Shown: positions 7,193 through 15,125 of the stretch, piece after piece
How positions within the stretch are numbered: the stretch's first letter is position 1
How the letters are laid out: the number at the start of each line of letters is the position of its first letter
From: Gammaproteobacteria bacterium
GTDB lineage: Bacteria; Pseudomonadota; Gammaproteobacteria; Pseudomonadales; UBA7434
Assembly: GCA_024280785.1 (NCBI GenBank)
Contig: JAJRPK010000013.1
Span: 1 to 16,774 of the forward strand
Reading direction: 5' to 3'
DNA length: 16,774 nt
Notes under the pieces: model-generated
The model's database searches: none
Told to the model about the DNA's origin: nothing
Seen by the model: the letters and a program-made list of their open reading frames with translations, nothing else
Position numbers and translations under genes: made by a program

Positions 7193-8473
7193 CTAAGCAA
7201 TTTTTCCCGTTTTTTGACGTTTCATAGACTTGAAAAATTCGTCGTTAGTTTTAGTATTTTTTAGCCTCTCAATGAGAAATTCAACCGCAGGCGAATCTTC
7301 CATAGAGTGCAGTAACTTGCGCAAAATCCACATGTGCTGCAGCTCAGCATCGCTAGTGAGGCGCTCTTCGCGGCGGGTACCCGAACGGCGAATATTAATA
7401 GCGGGGTAGATGCGTTTTTCTGCAATTTTTCTATCGAGATGAAGCTCCATATTACCGGTGCCCTTAAATTCTTCGTAGATAACCTCATCCATTTTAGAAC
7501 CGGTATCGATTAGAGCGGTGGCAATAATAGTAAGGCTGCCTCCTTCTTCGATATTACGTGCAGCACCAAAAAATCGTTTGGGTCGTTCTAACGCATGGGC
7601 ATCTACACCACCGGTGAGAACTTTTCCTGATGAAGGTACGATAGTGTTGTACGCGCGGGCAAGTCGGGTAATCGAGTCGAGTAAAATAATAACGTCTCGT
7701 TTGTGTTCTGTTAAGCGCTTGGCTTTTGCAATGACCATCTCGGCAACTTGTACGTGACGTGCTGGAGGCTCATCGAAAGTACTGGCTATGACTTCTGCGG
7801 CCCGTACTGAGCGAACCATTTCGGTAACTTCTTCTGGTCGCTCATCTATCAGCAAGACAATGACGTAGCACTCGGGGTTGTTACGAATAATTGCTTGGGC
7901 CATGTTTTGCAAAATAATGGTTTTACCGGCTTTAGGTGGAGAGACAATTAAGCCTCGTTGACCTTTGCCTATAGGTGCGCATAAATCGATAATTCGGCCT
8001 GACAAGTCTTCGGTACTGCCGTTGCCTTGTTCTAAGGTCAGGCGCTCATCGGGAAATAGAGGCGTTAAATTTTCAAACAGAATTTTTTGTTTAGAGTTAT
8101 CGGGTTGGTCAAAATTAATTTCGTTAACTTTAAGTAGCGCAAAATATCTTTCGCCGTCTTTAGGGGGGCGAATTTTGCCAGAAACTGTATCGCCGGTACG
8201 AAGATTAAAGCGACGAATTTGACTGGGGGAAACATATATATCATCCGGGCCCGCTAAGTAAGAGCTATCACCTGATCGTAAAAATCCAAATCCGTCTTGC
8301 AGAATTTCTAACACGCCATCGCCATAAATATCCTCACCACTTTTCGCGTGCCGCTTAAGAATCGCGAAAATAATATCTTGTTTTCGCGATCGGCCTACAT
8401 TGCTAAGACCCATTTTTTCAGCGATTTTGACAAGTTCGGAGATAGGATTTGTTTTTAGATCAGTTAAATTCAT
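7193..8473 (-). CDS. rho: Transcription termination factor Rho
   Basis: Rho is a ring-shaped hexameric RNA helicase that ends transcription of untranslated RNA. The 426-residue protein is nearly collinear with E. coli Rho (419). It has the N-terminal helical region, the primary RNA-binding cold-shock-like fold (GDGVLEILQDGFGFLR at 51-66 and GPDDIYVSPSQIRRF near 75-89), the P-loop SPPKAGKT (178-185), the Walker B stretch DVIILLDSITR, the Q-loop SGKVLTGGVD and the R-loop GTGNMELHL. The C-terminus runs about seven residues past E. coli Rho with a basic KRQKTGKIA tail. The ATG at 8473 gives the universal MNLT opening; no clear ribosome binding site precedes it. Upstream lies an untranslated region of over 500 bases. 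In E. coli rho autoregulates through attenuation in its leader, and the long leader here is compatible with that. Confidence 0.98.
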   Translation of the reverse strand: MNLTDLKTNPISELVKIAEKMGLSNVGRSRKQDIIFAILKRHAKSGEDIYGDGVLEILQDGFGFLRSGDSSYLAGPDDIYVSPSQIRRFNLRTGDTVSGKIRPPKDGERYFALLKVNEINFDQPDNSKQKILFENLTPLFPDERLTLEQGNGSTEDLSGRIIDLCAPIGKGQRGLIVSPPKAGKTIILQNMAQAIIRNNPECYVIVLLIDERPEEVTEMVRSVRAAEVIASTFDEPPARHVQVAEMVIAKAKRLTEHKRDVIILLDSITRLARAYNTIVPSSGKVLTGGVDAHALERPKRFFGAARNIEEGGSLTIIATALIDTGSKMDEVIYEEFKGTGNMELHLDRKIAEKRIYPAINIRRSGTRREERLTSDAELQHMWILRKLLHSMEDSPAVEFLIERLKNTKTNDEFFKSMKRQKTGKIA

Positions 8474-9027
8474 AGTTATGATGGCAATAATAGTTGTGAT
8501 GACGGAGTGTCAGACAGAAAATAAATTTTTTGAGTGGCAAGTTTGAGCCTTGTGGAAGGCGTTAATAAATATCAAGTGGGTCGATTAAAGTGTTACAAGT
8601 GCGCCGGGGTATGAACATTTCGGGTGCAGCAAGATAAAAACACGACGGTTAAAGCTCGAGATTCTGGCTTTTATACGTTACCGATGTATTTGGATTGATG
8701 GGTTCGAAACGAAAGGAATATAGTTATAAAACTAACTTTAGCATCGAATGTATTGAGCGTCCAGCCTAAATGTTATAAATTGAGGATTCTACTTATTTTG
8801 AATAACGCCTTCGTTTAAATGCAAGCTTAAGAGAAAGCGGTGAGATATCTATTTTTAGAACGCACCCACGTTAGCTAGAAGGTGTCACAATCTTGTTGTT
8901 GCCGGTTCATTCATTTGATGGGCTTGTAGTGAGTGCTTATTTGCCATTGCAAGGCTTAGATAAACAAAAAGGGTCGACAAATTACTTGCAGGCCCTTTTT
9001 GTCATTTAAATCAAAGGCTTAGAGTAT
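8474..9027 (-). other. 554-base gap between trxA and rho, containing the rho leader
   Basis: No credible open frame, tRNA or repeat is seen here. The trxA-proximal end holds a terminator-like hairpin (8966-9000). Reading toward rho there are several A/T-rich -10-like boxes, for example TATAAC at 8777-8772 with a TTCAAA at 8802-8797 but a 19-base spacer, none of them convincing. It most likely contains the rho promoter and a long 5' leader. Confidence 0.5.
8966..9000 (-). terminator. Terminator-like hairpin after trxA
   Basis: Read on the minus strand, AAAAAGGG (9000-8993) pairs with CCCTTTTT (8973-8966) around a 19-base loop, and the downstream arm ends in five T residues. It lies 28 bases after the trxA stop codon. 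The stem is short in G-C pairs and the loop is long, so strength is moderate. It would separate trxA from rho. Confidence 0.55.
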
Positions 9028-9354
9028 TTAAAGCGAGCTGTTGACGAACTCTTCGAGCTGAGTTTTTGATAGGGCCCCTACTTTTGTTGCTTGAGCACTG
9101 CCGTCTTTAAATAGCATTAACGTGGGGATACCTCTAATACCATATTTTTGTGCCGCGTCTTTATTGGCATCGACATCAACTTTGCAAATTTTAACTTTAC
9201 CAGAGTAGGTTGAGGCTAATTCTTCTAGTACTGGTGCAATCATTTTACAGGGGCCACACCATTCTGCCCAGTAATCCACTAATACGGGAACGTCAGAATT
9301 AATCACTTCTTGTTCAAAAGACGCATCGGTTACATGTACGACGGTGCCGCTCAT
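9028..9354 (-). CDS. trxA: Thioredoxin 1
   Basis: Thioredoxin is the general cytoplasmic disulfide reductant, recycled by thioredoxin reductase and NADPH. The 108-residue protein is full length for the family. The active site WCGPC occupies 32-36, with C33 as nucleophile and C36 as resolving cysteine. The buried D27 and the cis-proline P77 in GIPTLMLF are both present. The ATG at 9354 is supported by GGAG eight bases upstream. It is the first gene of the trxA, rho, ubiD block, an order common in gammaproteobacteria, and is divergent from the VTT-flavoprotein gene. A good sigma-70-type promoter lies at 9471-9444, and a terminator-like hairpin follows the gene, so it is probably transcribed largely by itself. 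Confidence 0.98.
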   Translation of the reverse strand: MSGTVVHVTDASFEQEVINSDVPVLVDYWAEWCGPCKMIAPVLEELASTYSGKVKICKVDVDANKDAAQKYGIRGIPTLMLFKDGSAQATKVGALSKTQLEEFVNSSL

Positions 9355-9443
9355 AAGTTCACTCCGAGTTTCCCCCTTGCCGGGGATGTTAGTTGTACCT
9401 GCCGAGGGTGTAGATTTTCGGTTATCGTACCATCGACCAAGTC

Positions 9444-9471
9444 ATTATGAAAATAGGACGCAAGATGTTAA
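9444..9471 (-). promoter_or_regulatory. Probable trxA promoter
   Basis: On the minus strand TTAACA (9471-9466) and CATAAT (9449-9444) each match consensus at five of six positions and are 16 bases apart. The start codon is 90 bases further on. The leader between them contains a TCCCC/GGGGA stem at 9371-9386 with a six-base loop. Confidence 0.5.
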
Positions 9472-9693
9472 TTGACAGCTTGCAGAGTAAAAAGTGCAGG
9501 ATAAGTCGATTGAGTCTGTGTATAACTTGGCCTTGGGAACTAATAATTGGGATGATTGAAGACTTTTCAAGGGCTTGGGGTGGAAATAGTGGCCCGTTTA
9601 AATACGAGTGGCCGAATTTGTCACTGTAAAGCTGCCCCGGTGGCTGGGTTTAATTTTATTTTATCTGCGCGTTGAACTCTATTGGGATGTGGG

Positions 9694-9720
9694 TACTCCA
9701 ACTTCAGTTACTCTAACTTC
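9694..9720. repeat. Tandem TACTCNAACTTC repeat upstream of the VTT-flavoprotein gene
   Basis: The 12-mer TACTCcAACTTC (9694-9705) recurs as TACTCtAACTTC (9709-9720), start to start 15 bp; GTTACT occurs at 9707 and again at 9731. The copies lie just upstream of a perfect -10 box at 9747, where an activator or repressor could bind. No known regulator site is recognised. Confidence 0.4.
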
Positions 9721-9746
9721 TGCTGAGGCCGTTACTTTGATATTTG

Positions 9747-9752
9747 TATAAT
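9747..9752 (+). promoter_or_regulatory. Likely -10 box for the VTT-flavoprotein gene
   Basis: TATAAT is a perfect -10 hexamer, 70 bases upstream of the preferred ATG. No good -35 is present 16-18 bases upstream, which would fit activator dependence given the repeats at 9694-9720. Confidence 0.4.
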
Positions 9753-9822
9753 GGTCAGGTTCTTAGCGCGCGCGTAGCTGTGCTATTTTATTTTGGTTCG
9801 ACTCACTCTTTGGACACTTTTA

Positions 9823-11964
9823 ATGGTAAATGGGCAAAAAAAGGTAATTCTCGCAACTGTTATCGGCACTCTTGTGTTGTTGTTTTTTTATTACGATATA
9901 GGCCAGTACCTGACGCTCGATTTTTTCTCCCAACAAAAAAAGGAGATTGAGCAATATACCGCTGACAATTTTTTTCTGGCGGCGATGTCCTATTTTTTAG
10001 TTTACGTCATTGTGTTTACGTTAGCACTCCCAGCGGGCGCTGTTCTAACGTTGGCGGGCGGAGCTATTTTTGGCTTTTGGTGGGGAGTGTTGTTGGTGTC
10101 ATTTGCCAGCAGCATTGGTTCACTGTTTGCTTTTCTCGCGGCCAGATATTTGCTGCGTGATTGGGTAAATATAAAATTTGGCGCACGGCTAAATGCCATT
10201 AACCTCGGCGTAGAGAAAGAAGGGGCCTTTTATTTATTTACTTTACGATTGGTACCCATTTTTCCGCCAGCGTTAATTAATCTCGCTATGGGATTGTCTT
10301 CAATTAAATCCTCAACATTTTATTGGGTCAGCCAGTTGGGAATGTTAGCTGGAACGGCTGTGTTTATAAATGCCGGGACGGAGTTGGCTAGAATTGAGGC
10401 GGGACAAAATATTTTAACGCCTGGTCTTATCGTGGCATTTGTTCTTTTAGGCGTTTTTCCGCTGTTAGCAAAGCGTGTGCTTGTTTTGCTGCAACGCCGA
10501 CAGATCTATTCAAAGGTTATTAAACCCAAAGTCTTTGATAATAATTTGATTGTCATTGGCGCGGGTTCAGGAGGTTTGGTTTCTGCCTATATTGCAGCGA
10601 CAGTGAAAGCGAAAGTTACCTTGATAGAAAAACATCAAATGGGAGGTGACTGTTTAAATACAGGCTGCGTGCCAAGTAAAGCTCTATTGCGTTCTGCCAA
10701 GATAGCCCACTATATCCAGCAGGCTGATAAATACGGTATCAAGGATGCCTCGGCGCGAGTGGATTTTTCAGCAGTAATGGACCGAGTACAGCAAGCAATT
10801 CGGGATATTGAGCCCCACGATTCAGTTGAACGATACTCAGAGTTAGGGGTGGTTTGTGTACAAGGAGAGGCTAAAATAATTAGCCCCTATGAAGTTCAAG
10901 TTGATGGAAAAACATTGACGACAAAAAATATTATTATAGCAACGGGAGGGCGACCGGCGGTTCCCTTTATTCCAGGGCTTGATCAGGTCCCCTATTATAC
11001 TTCCGATACTATATGGAATATTCATGCCCAACCCGCCCGTTTGTTAGTTATTGGCGGCGGCCCAATTGGTTGTGAGTTAGCGCAAGCTTTCCACCGTCTA
11101 GGTAGTGCCGTTACCATCGTAACGCGCAATGACCAGCTGTTACCAAAGGAAGATGCTGACGTTAGTCAGGTTGTGCTAGAGCAGTTTAAAAGAGAAGGCA
11201 TTGACGTTGCTTTTAATCATCGACCAAAACGTATCGAAGTGAACGACAAAGGCTATGAGCTGATAGCAGATTTCAATGGGCGACAAGTAGAAATTAACTT
11301 TACCCACGTACTTATTGCCATAGGTCGTCAGGCGAATACCGAAAATATTGGCCTGCAAGAGTTGGGAATTCCTTTGGCAGCTGACGGCACAATTGCAGTC
11401 GATCGTTATTTGCGAACAAAATTTGCCAATATTTACGCCGTGGGGGACGTTGCCGGACCTTACCAATTTACACACACGGCTTCACACCAAGCGTGGTATG
11501 CAGCAGTAAACGCGTTATTTGGTCGCTTCAAATCTTTTGCAGTAGATTACTCTGTCATTCCATGGGCAACCTTTACAGACCCAGAGGTCGCGCGTGTAGG
11601 GTTAAACGAAAAGGAGGCTATGGCGCAAGGTTTAGATTTTGAGGTCACTCAGTACAGTTTGAGTGACCTGGATAGAGCCATTACCGATGGTGAAGTTAGC
11701 GGTTTTGTTAAAGTGATTACTCCGAAGGGTAAGGATAAAATATTGGGGGCCACGATTGTTGGCTACCATGCGGGCGAAATGATAAATGAATTTATTGCAA
11801 CGATGAAAAGAGGTGGGCGATTAAATGACATAATGAACACAATACATATTTATCCAACATTAGGCGAGGCTAACAAGTATGCCGCTGGTGATTGGAAAAA
11901 AGCGCATAAGCCGGTTAAGTTGCTTGGCTACGTAGAACGATTTCATCAATGGTCGAGAAAATAA
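9823..11964 (+). CDS. VTT (TVP38/TMEM64) membrane domain fused to FAD-dependent disulfide oxidoreductase
   Basis: This 713-residue protein joins two domains. Residues 1 to about 225 form a polytopic membrane domain of the VTT/DedA-related type: a first hydrophobic helix near 8-23, then the glycine-rich core (GAVLTLAGGAIFGFWWGVLL, 72-91), the RLVPIFPPALINLAMG segment (142-157) and a last helix near 200-216. Residues 240-713 are a class I pyridine-nucleotide disulfide oxidoreductase like dihydrolipoamide or mercuric reductase: FAD motif VIGAGSGG (244-251), redox pair C277 and C282 in CLNTGC, a second nucleotide motif VIGGGPIGCE, the AVGDV FAD motif, and a C-terminal HIYPTLGE. The fused architecture is known in bacterial genomes but its substrate is not established to my knowledge. 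ATG 9823 has GGA eight bases upstream; an in-frame TTG at 9793 lacks a ribosome binding site. A peroxiredoxin-like gene follows 87 bases later. Confidence 0.9.
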   Translation: MVNGQKKVILATVIGTLVLLFFYYDIGQYLTLDFFSQQKKEIEQYTADNFFLAAMSYFLVYVIVFTLALPAGAVLTLAGGAIFGFWWGVLLVSFASSIGSLFAFLAARYLLRDWVNIKFGARLNAINLGVEKEGAFYLFTLRLVPIFPPALINLAMGLSSIKSSTFYWVSQLGMLAGTAVFINAGTELARIEAGQNILTPGLIVAFVLLGVFPLLAKRVLVLLQRRQIYSKVIKPKVFDNNLIVIGAGSGGLVSAYIAATVKAKVTLIEKHQMGGDCLNTGCVPSKALLRSAKIAHYIQQADKYGIKDASARVDFSAVMDRVQQAIRDIEPHDSVERYSELGVVCVQGEAKIISPYEVQVDGKTLTTKNIIIATGGRPAVPFIPGLDQVPYYTSDTIWNIHAQPARLLVIGGGPIGCELAQAFHRLGSAVTIVTRNDQLLPKEDADVSQVVLEQFKREGIDVAFNHRPKRIEVNDKGYELIADFNGRQVEINFTHVLIAIGRQANTENIGLQELGIPLAADGTIAVDRYLRTKFANIYAVGDVAGPYQFTHTASHQAWYAAVNALFGRFKSFAVDYSVIPWATFTDPEVARVGLNEKEAMAQGLDFEVTQYSLSDLDRAITDGEVSGFVKVITPKGKDKILGATIVGYHAGEMINEFIATMKRGGRLNDIMNTIHIYPTLGEANKYAAGDWKKAHKPVKLLGYVERFHQWSRK

Positions 11965-12051
11965 AAAGCAAGAGAATGAATGGATGATTCGCTGAGCTTA
12001 ACGGTTTAGTGATTTCTCCCTTACTTCATCTAATCGAGGTGTCTAATTATC

Positions 12052-12918
12052 ATGGTACATTGGCTTAAAGCGATATTTATCAATGTGTTTCTTTTAGCTT
12101 CGGTAGTGGCGGCCATCCATAGCTGGGTTCGCGTAGTATTAGAGCTTGTGTTAGAAACTGGAGGAGGGCTAGACGTTTCTTGGTTGGCGGCGGCGATTGC
12201 CAACACCACTATAGCTAGCGTTTTTATTGTTTATATTGGTAAAGGTAATATCGCGAGAACCAGCGCTAATTTACCCTTGGCCAGTCTCATTGTTGTAATT
12301 TGTGCGGCGGTTAGTTTGTATCATTGGCCTAGCACTCCTCTTGCCACCTTTTATGCAAGCGGTATTGCCGGTGTTGGCCTGTTTTTGTATTTATTTTGGT
12401 ACTCCAAATTCAATCGTAAAACAGGGGTAATGCAAATTGGTGAGCAACTTCCCGAGTTTTCTTTGCAATTAACCGATGGTGTTAACTTGCAATCTAAAGC
12501 AATAGCGGGGCCGAGTCTGATTATATTTTATCGAGGTAACTGGTGCCCGCTATGTGTTGCTCAAATTAACGAAGTTGTCGAGCAGTACCATCATCTGAAA
12601 GAGATGGGCGTAGACGTATATTTTGTCAGTCCACAATCGCAGTCACAAAGTGAACAGCTCGCAAAGCGGTTTTCTGCACCGATTAATTTTTGTGTCGACG
12701 CGGGTAACGCGGCAGCTCAAGTGTTAGGCATTGAGCACCAAAGGGGCTTGCCGTTAGGAATGGAATTTATGGGTTATGAGCCAGATACGGTTATGCCAAC
12801 TGTCATTATTCTTGATCAAAATGCCAGGGTTGCCTACCTTGATGAAACAGATAACTATCGTGTACGACCAGAACCAGAGATTTATTTAGATGTGTTTAAA
12901 TCGATGGGATTGGTCTGA
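12052..12918 (+). CDS. Membrane-anchored peroxiredoxin-like (AhpC/TSA-type) protein
   Basis: The 288-residue protein has about four predicted membrane segments (roughly 7-29, 42-62, 75-91 and 98-117) followed by a thioredoxin-fold domain from about 127. That domain carries FYRGNWCPLC (159-168), so C165 and C168 form a CxxC at the peroxiredoxin-like active site; the FYRGxWCPxC pattern is typical of the AhpC/TSA peroxiredoxin-like group. A likely role is reduction of peroxides or disulfides at the membrane, by family inference only. GAGGTG at 12036-12041 lies ten bases before the ATG. It follows the VTT-flavoprotein by 87 bases on the same strand, and the pairing suggests that the flavoprotein could supply electrons to it. 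Its stop is only seven bases from that of the convergent DUF4345-like gene. The N-terminal membrane region is not one I recognise. Confidence 0.82.
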   Translation: MVHWLKAIFINVFLLASVVAAIHSWVRVVLELVLETGGGLDVSWLAAAIANTTIASVFIVYIGKGNIARTSANLPLASLIVVICAAVSLYHWPSTPLATFYASGIAGVGLFLYLFWYSKFNRKTGVMQIGEQLPEFSLQLTDGVNLQSKAIAGPSLIIFYRGNWCPLCVAQINEVVEQYHHLKEMGVDVYFVSPQSQSQSEQLAKRFSAPINFCVDAGNAAAQVLGIEHQRGLPLGMEFMGYEPDTVMPTVIILDQNARVAYLDETDNYRVRPEPEIYLDVFKSMGLV

Positions 12919-12925
12919 GAGCTAA

Positions 12926-13297
12926 TTAGCGGCGTAGACAAATAATTGCTAGCACTGTGGTAATTATTTCGTACGTTATTGCGCCATAGGTATATGAAGT
13001 CGGGTCGCCGACGGCAGTTGCAAGTCCGATAGCACGGCCCAATGCTAGTCCGCCGACGACAAATACTACGGCAAATAGACTTGCACGGGTATAGCTGCTA
13101 TTGAGGGCGCCCATGATACACAGGAGTCCAAACCCCGCTTGTAATCCACCGTACATAGCAGAAGTTTCAATAAAGATATCCGCATTAGTAATACTATAAC
13201 CAATATACCCTGCTGCTAGTGGTGGAGATACCAGGCAAGCAATGCCGTATACTCCAAGGATAATTCCGGTTGCCCATAAAATTATTTTACTGAGCAT
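12926..13297 (-). CDS. Small membrane protein, DUF4345-like
   Basis: This is a 123-residue, very hydrophobic protein with about four membrane helices and few charged residues. The N-terminal GVYGIACLVSPPLAAGYIG, the central SAMYGGLQAGFGLLCIMG and a later ALGRAIGL resemble the DUF4345 family, whose function is unknown. The start ATG at 13297 is preceded by a good AGGAAA ribosome binding site. It lies 45 bases after the acyl-CoA synthetase gene on the same strand and is probably co-transcribed as the last gene. The final residues CLRR are basic, which would put the C-terminus in the cytoplasm. Confidence 0.75.
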   Translation of the reverse strand: MLSKIILWATGIILGVYGIACLVSPPLAAGYIGYSITNADIFIETSAMYGGLQAGFGLLCIMGALNSSYTRASLFAVVFVVGGLALGRAIGLATAVGDPTSYTYGAITYEIITTVLAIICLRR

Positions 13298-13342
13298 TAT
13301 ATTTTCCTGTTTAAAAAATTTATTGAGAATTGTTTTTTGTCT

Positions 13343-14980
13343 TCAGCGTATGGCTTTGAAGCCTTCTTTTTTTGCATCCCAAGTGTTGTCTGTTAAACCA
13401 ATATCTCGTAGCTTATACTTTTGAATTTTATTGTTAGGGGTATAGGGTAGCTGTTGAACAAATTCAATGTATCTAGGCACAAAAAAATACGGTGCGTTGT
13501 CATTGATAAACTTTGCCAATTCGGTAGCGCTTAGTTGATGGTTTGGTTTGATAATGACGTTCATTTTTATTTCATTTTCAGATTCCAGCTCTTCTGATTG
13601 AATCCCAAATGCGGCGCAGTCCGCTATGGCGGGGTGTTTTCTTGCGACTAACTCGACCTCAAAGGTAGAAATATTTCTTCCCTTGTAGCGTACAGCATCC
13701 TTTTTTCGATCGACAAAAAAGTAATTTTCGTCGTCGTCTTTTTTAACTAAATCGCCGGTTTTGTACCAATCACCTTCGAAGGCATTTTTTGTGGCTTCTT
13801 CATCGTTATAATAGCCATTAAAAATAATAAACGGTTCTTTGGGTTTTACCCAAAGCTCGCCGTGGTCACCAATGGGAACATCTATACCATCATCGTCAGT
13901 AATTCTTACCTCTACATTGGCGACGGGATTACCGCAACTGCCAACAGGCCATGAGTCACGCAAGTTATGATCTTGACGAAGTATTAGCATTGCTTCACTT
14001 TGGGACATGCCTTGCCCAAGCAGCTTGACTCCAAATCGTTTGCTAAACGGTTCAATGCAGTCGGGTGGCATAGGTACAGCCTGAACTTCGCGTAAAGTAT
14101 TGTTGGCGTCGTTGGGTTTTTCTGGCGCATTGAGCAAGAAAATGTGCATGGCGCCAATGGTGAATGTTTGGGTAGCGCCGTAAAACTCGACTCGATCCCA
14201 AAAATTACTGACAGAAAATCCGCCATCAACGGCGAGGCTAACTCCGCTGATTAACGCTCGAAAAAGGGCGGTTACCCAAGCGCCAGAGTTATACATAGGC
14301 AGCACATTAAATATTACGTCGCCTTGGCGAGTAGAGTGTAAATCGTCTCCCGCGTAAGCTGCATTCATCCAAACATTGTGGCTTTGCATGACTCCTTTAG
14401 AGCGGCCTGTTGTGCCGGATGTCCAAAGCACAGATGATATATCGCCATAATAGAATTGTGATAAATCAGGTTCTTTATTCGAGGAGGAGTATAAGTCTTG
14501 AAAATTGAGCGCGCCTTGTATGACTTTATGGTCTCCAAGAACAGCAATATTTTTAACCTTTAGATTCTTGTGAACCTGGTTTACGCGATCGGCGTGTTCT
14601 GTATCAGTGACTAACAGCACAGGGCAGCTGCGATTGATAGTGTCTTCTAACCACGCACCTTTGTAGTCGGTATTGACAGGAATCCAAATGGCGCCCAACT
14701 TATTGGCAGCGAGCACCAGAAACATTATTTCTGCTGCACTGCCCATGTAAAAGACGATGGGGTCGCCTCGCCGTATGCCGAGTTTTTCTAATCCGTTAGC
14801 AAGTTGGTTAACTTTTTCATTGGTTTGGTAATATGAGTAACGGGTCGAGTCAAACAACAAAAATGGCGTATCACCATTTTTTTCTGCTTGTATCTGAATA
14901 GCGCGACCTAAGTGCCGGTCTTCTTGGTTGGTAAATTTTAACTTATACATATTATTTAAATAACGTTGGAAGTTTGACAC
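13343..14980 (-). CDS. AMP-forming acyl-CoA synthetase/ligase
   Basis: The enzyme belongs to the ANL superfamily, which activates a carboxylic acid with ATP and transfers it to coenzyme A. The 545 residues include the phosphate-binding loop WTSGTTGRSKG (186-196), YKTGDL (406-411), the hinge and adenylate region DRKKDAVRYKGRNIS (424-438), and a C-terminal lysine K518 in PYTPNNKIQK, where the usual sequence is GK. The A5 motif, usually YGxTE, is GMSQSEA here (324-330). Overall it recalls the CaiC/fatty-acyl-CoA synthetase group, but the acid cannot be named. The GTG start at 14980 has AGG ten bases upstream; ATG at 14950 is the alternative. A DUF4345-like gene follows at 45 bases. Confidence 0.9.
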   Translation of the reverse strand: MSNFQRYLNNMYKLKFTNQEDRHLGRAIQIQAEKNGDTPFLLFDSTRYSYYQTNEKVNQLANGLEKLGIRRGDPIVFYMGSAAEIMFLVLAANKLGAIWIPVNTDYKGAWLEDTINRSCPVLLVTDTEHADRVNQVHKNLKVKNIAVLGDHKVIQGALNFQDLYSSSNKEPDLSQFYYGDISSVLWTSGTTGRSKGVMQSHNVWMNAAYAGDDLHSTRQGDVIFNVLPMYNSGAWVTALFRALISGVSLAVDGGFSVSNFWDRVEFYGATQTFTIGAMHIFLLNAPEKPNDANNTLREVQAVPMPPDCIEPFSKRFGVKLLGQGMSQSEAMLILRQDHNLRDSWPVGSCGNPVANVEVRITDDDGIDVPIGDHGELWVKPKEPFIIFNGYYNDEEATKNAFEGDWYKTGDLVKKDDDENYFFVDRKKDAVRYKGRNISTFEVELVARKHPAIADCAAFGIQSEELESENEIKMNVIIKPNHQLSATELAKFINDNAPYFFVPRYIEFVQQLPYTPNNKIQKYKLRDIGLTDNTWDAKKEGFKAIR

Positions 14981-15094
14981 TCATCATACGCCTAACTTTG
15001 ATAGTGATGCCATTACAAAAAAGATCGTTATCGTTGAGTATTATTGTTAGGATTTGGTGTTATTCGCGCGATATCAAAGCGGTGTTTTTGGTTT

Positions 15095-15125
15095 TCAGCT
15101 AGCACCCCTGTTGGGTTTTAGCTGA
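15095..15125 (-). other. Stem-loop spanning the stop codon of the 144-residue gene
   Basis: TCAGCT (15095-15100) pairs with AGCTGA (15120-15125), and ACCC (15104-15107) pairs with GGGT (15113-15116), separated by three-base internal loops. The structure includes the stop codon at 15118-15120. No T-run follows on the minus strand, so termination is uncertain; it could stabilise the message end. Confidence 0.3.

Larger units (their letters stand above)
9355..9822. other. 468-base divergent regulatory gap between trxA and the VTT-flavoprotein gene
   Basis: This gap holds the trxA promoter (9471-9444) and leader, the TACTCNAACTTC repeats, and a TATAAT box for the rightward gene. A 60-codon frame at 9447-9629 lacks a ribosome binding site and family resemblance and is not called. 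Confidence 0.5.

Noticed and set aside
9447..9629. 60-codon open frame on the plus strand in the trxA divergent gap
   Set aside because: It overlaps the trxA promoter on the other strand, has no ribosome binding site, and its composition looks random.
12921..12930. Perfect 10-bp palindrome GCTAATTAGC between convergent genes
   Set aside because: It is too short to form a useful hairpin and lies at the stop codon of the DUF4345-like gene; probably chance.
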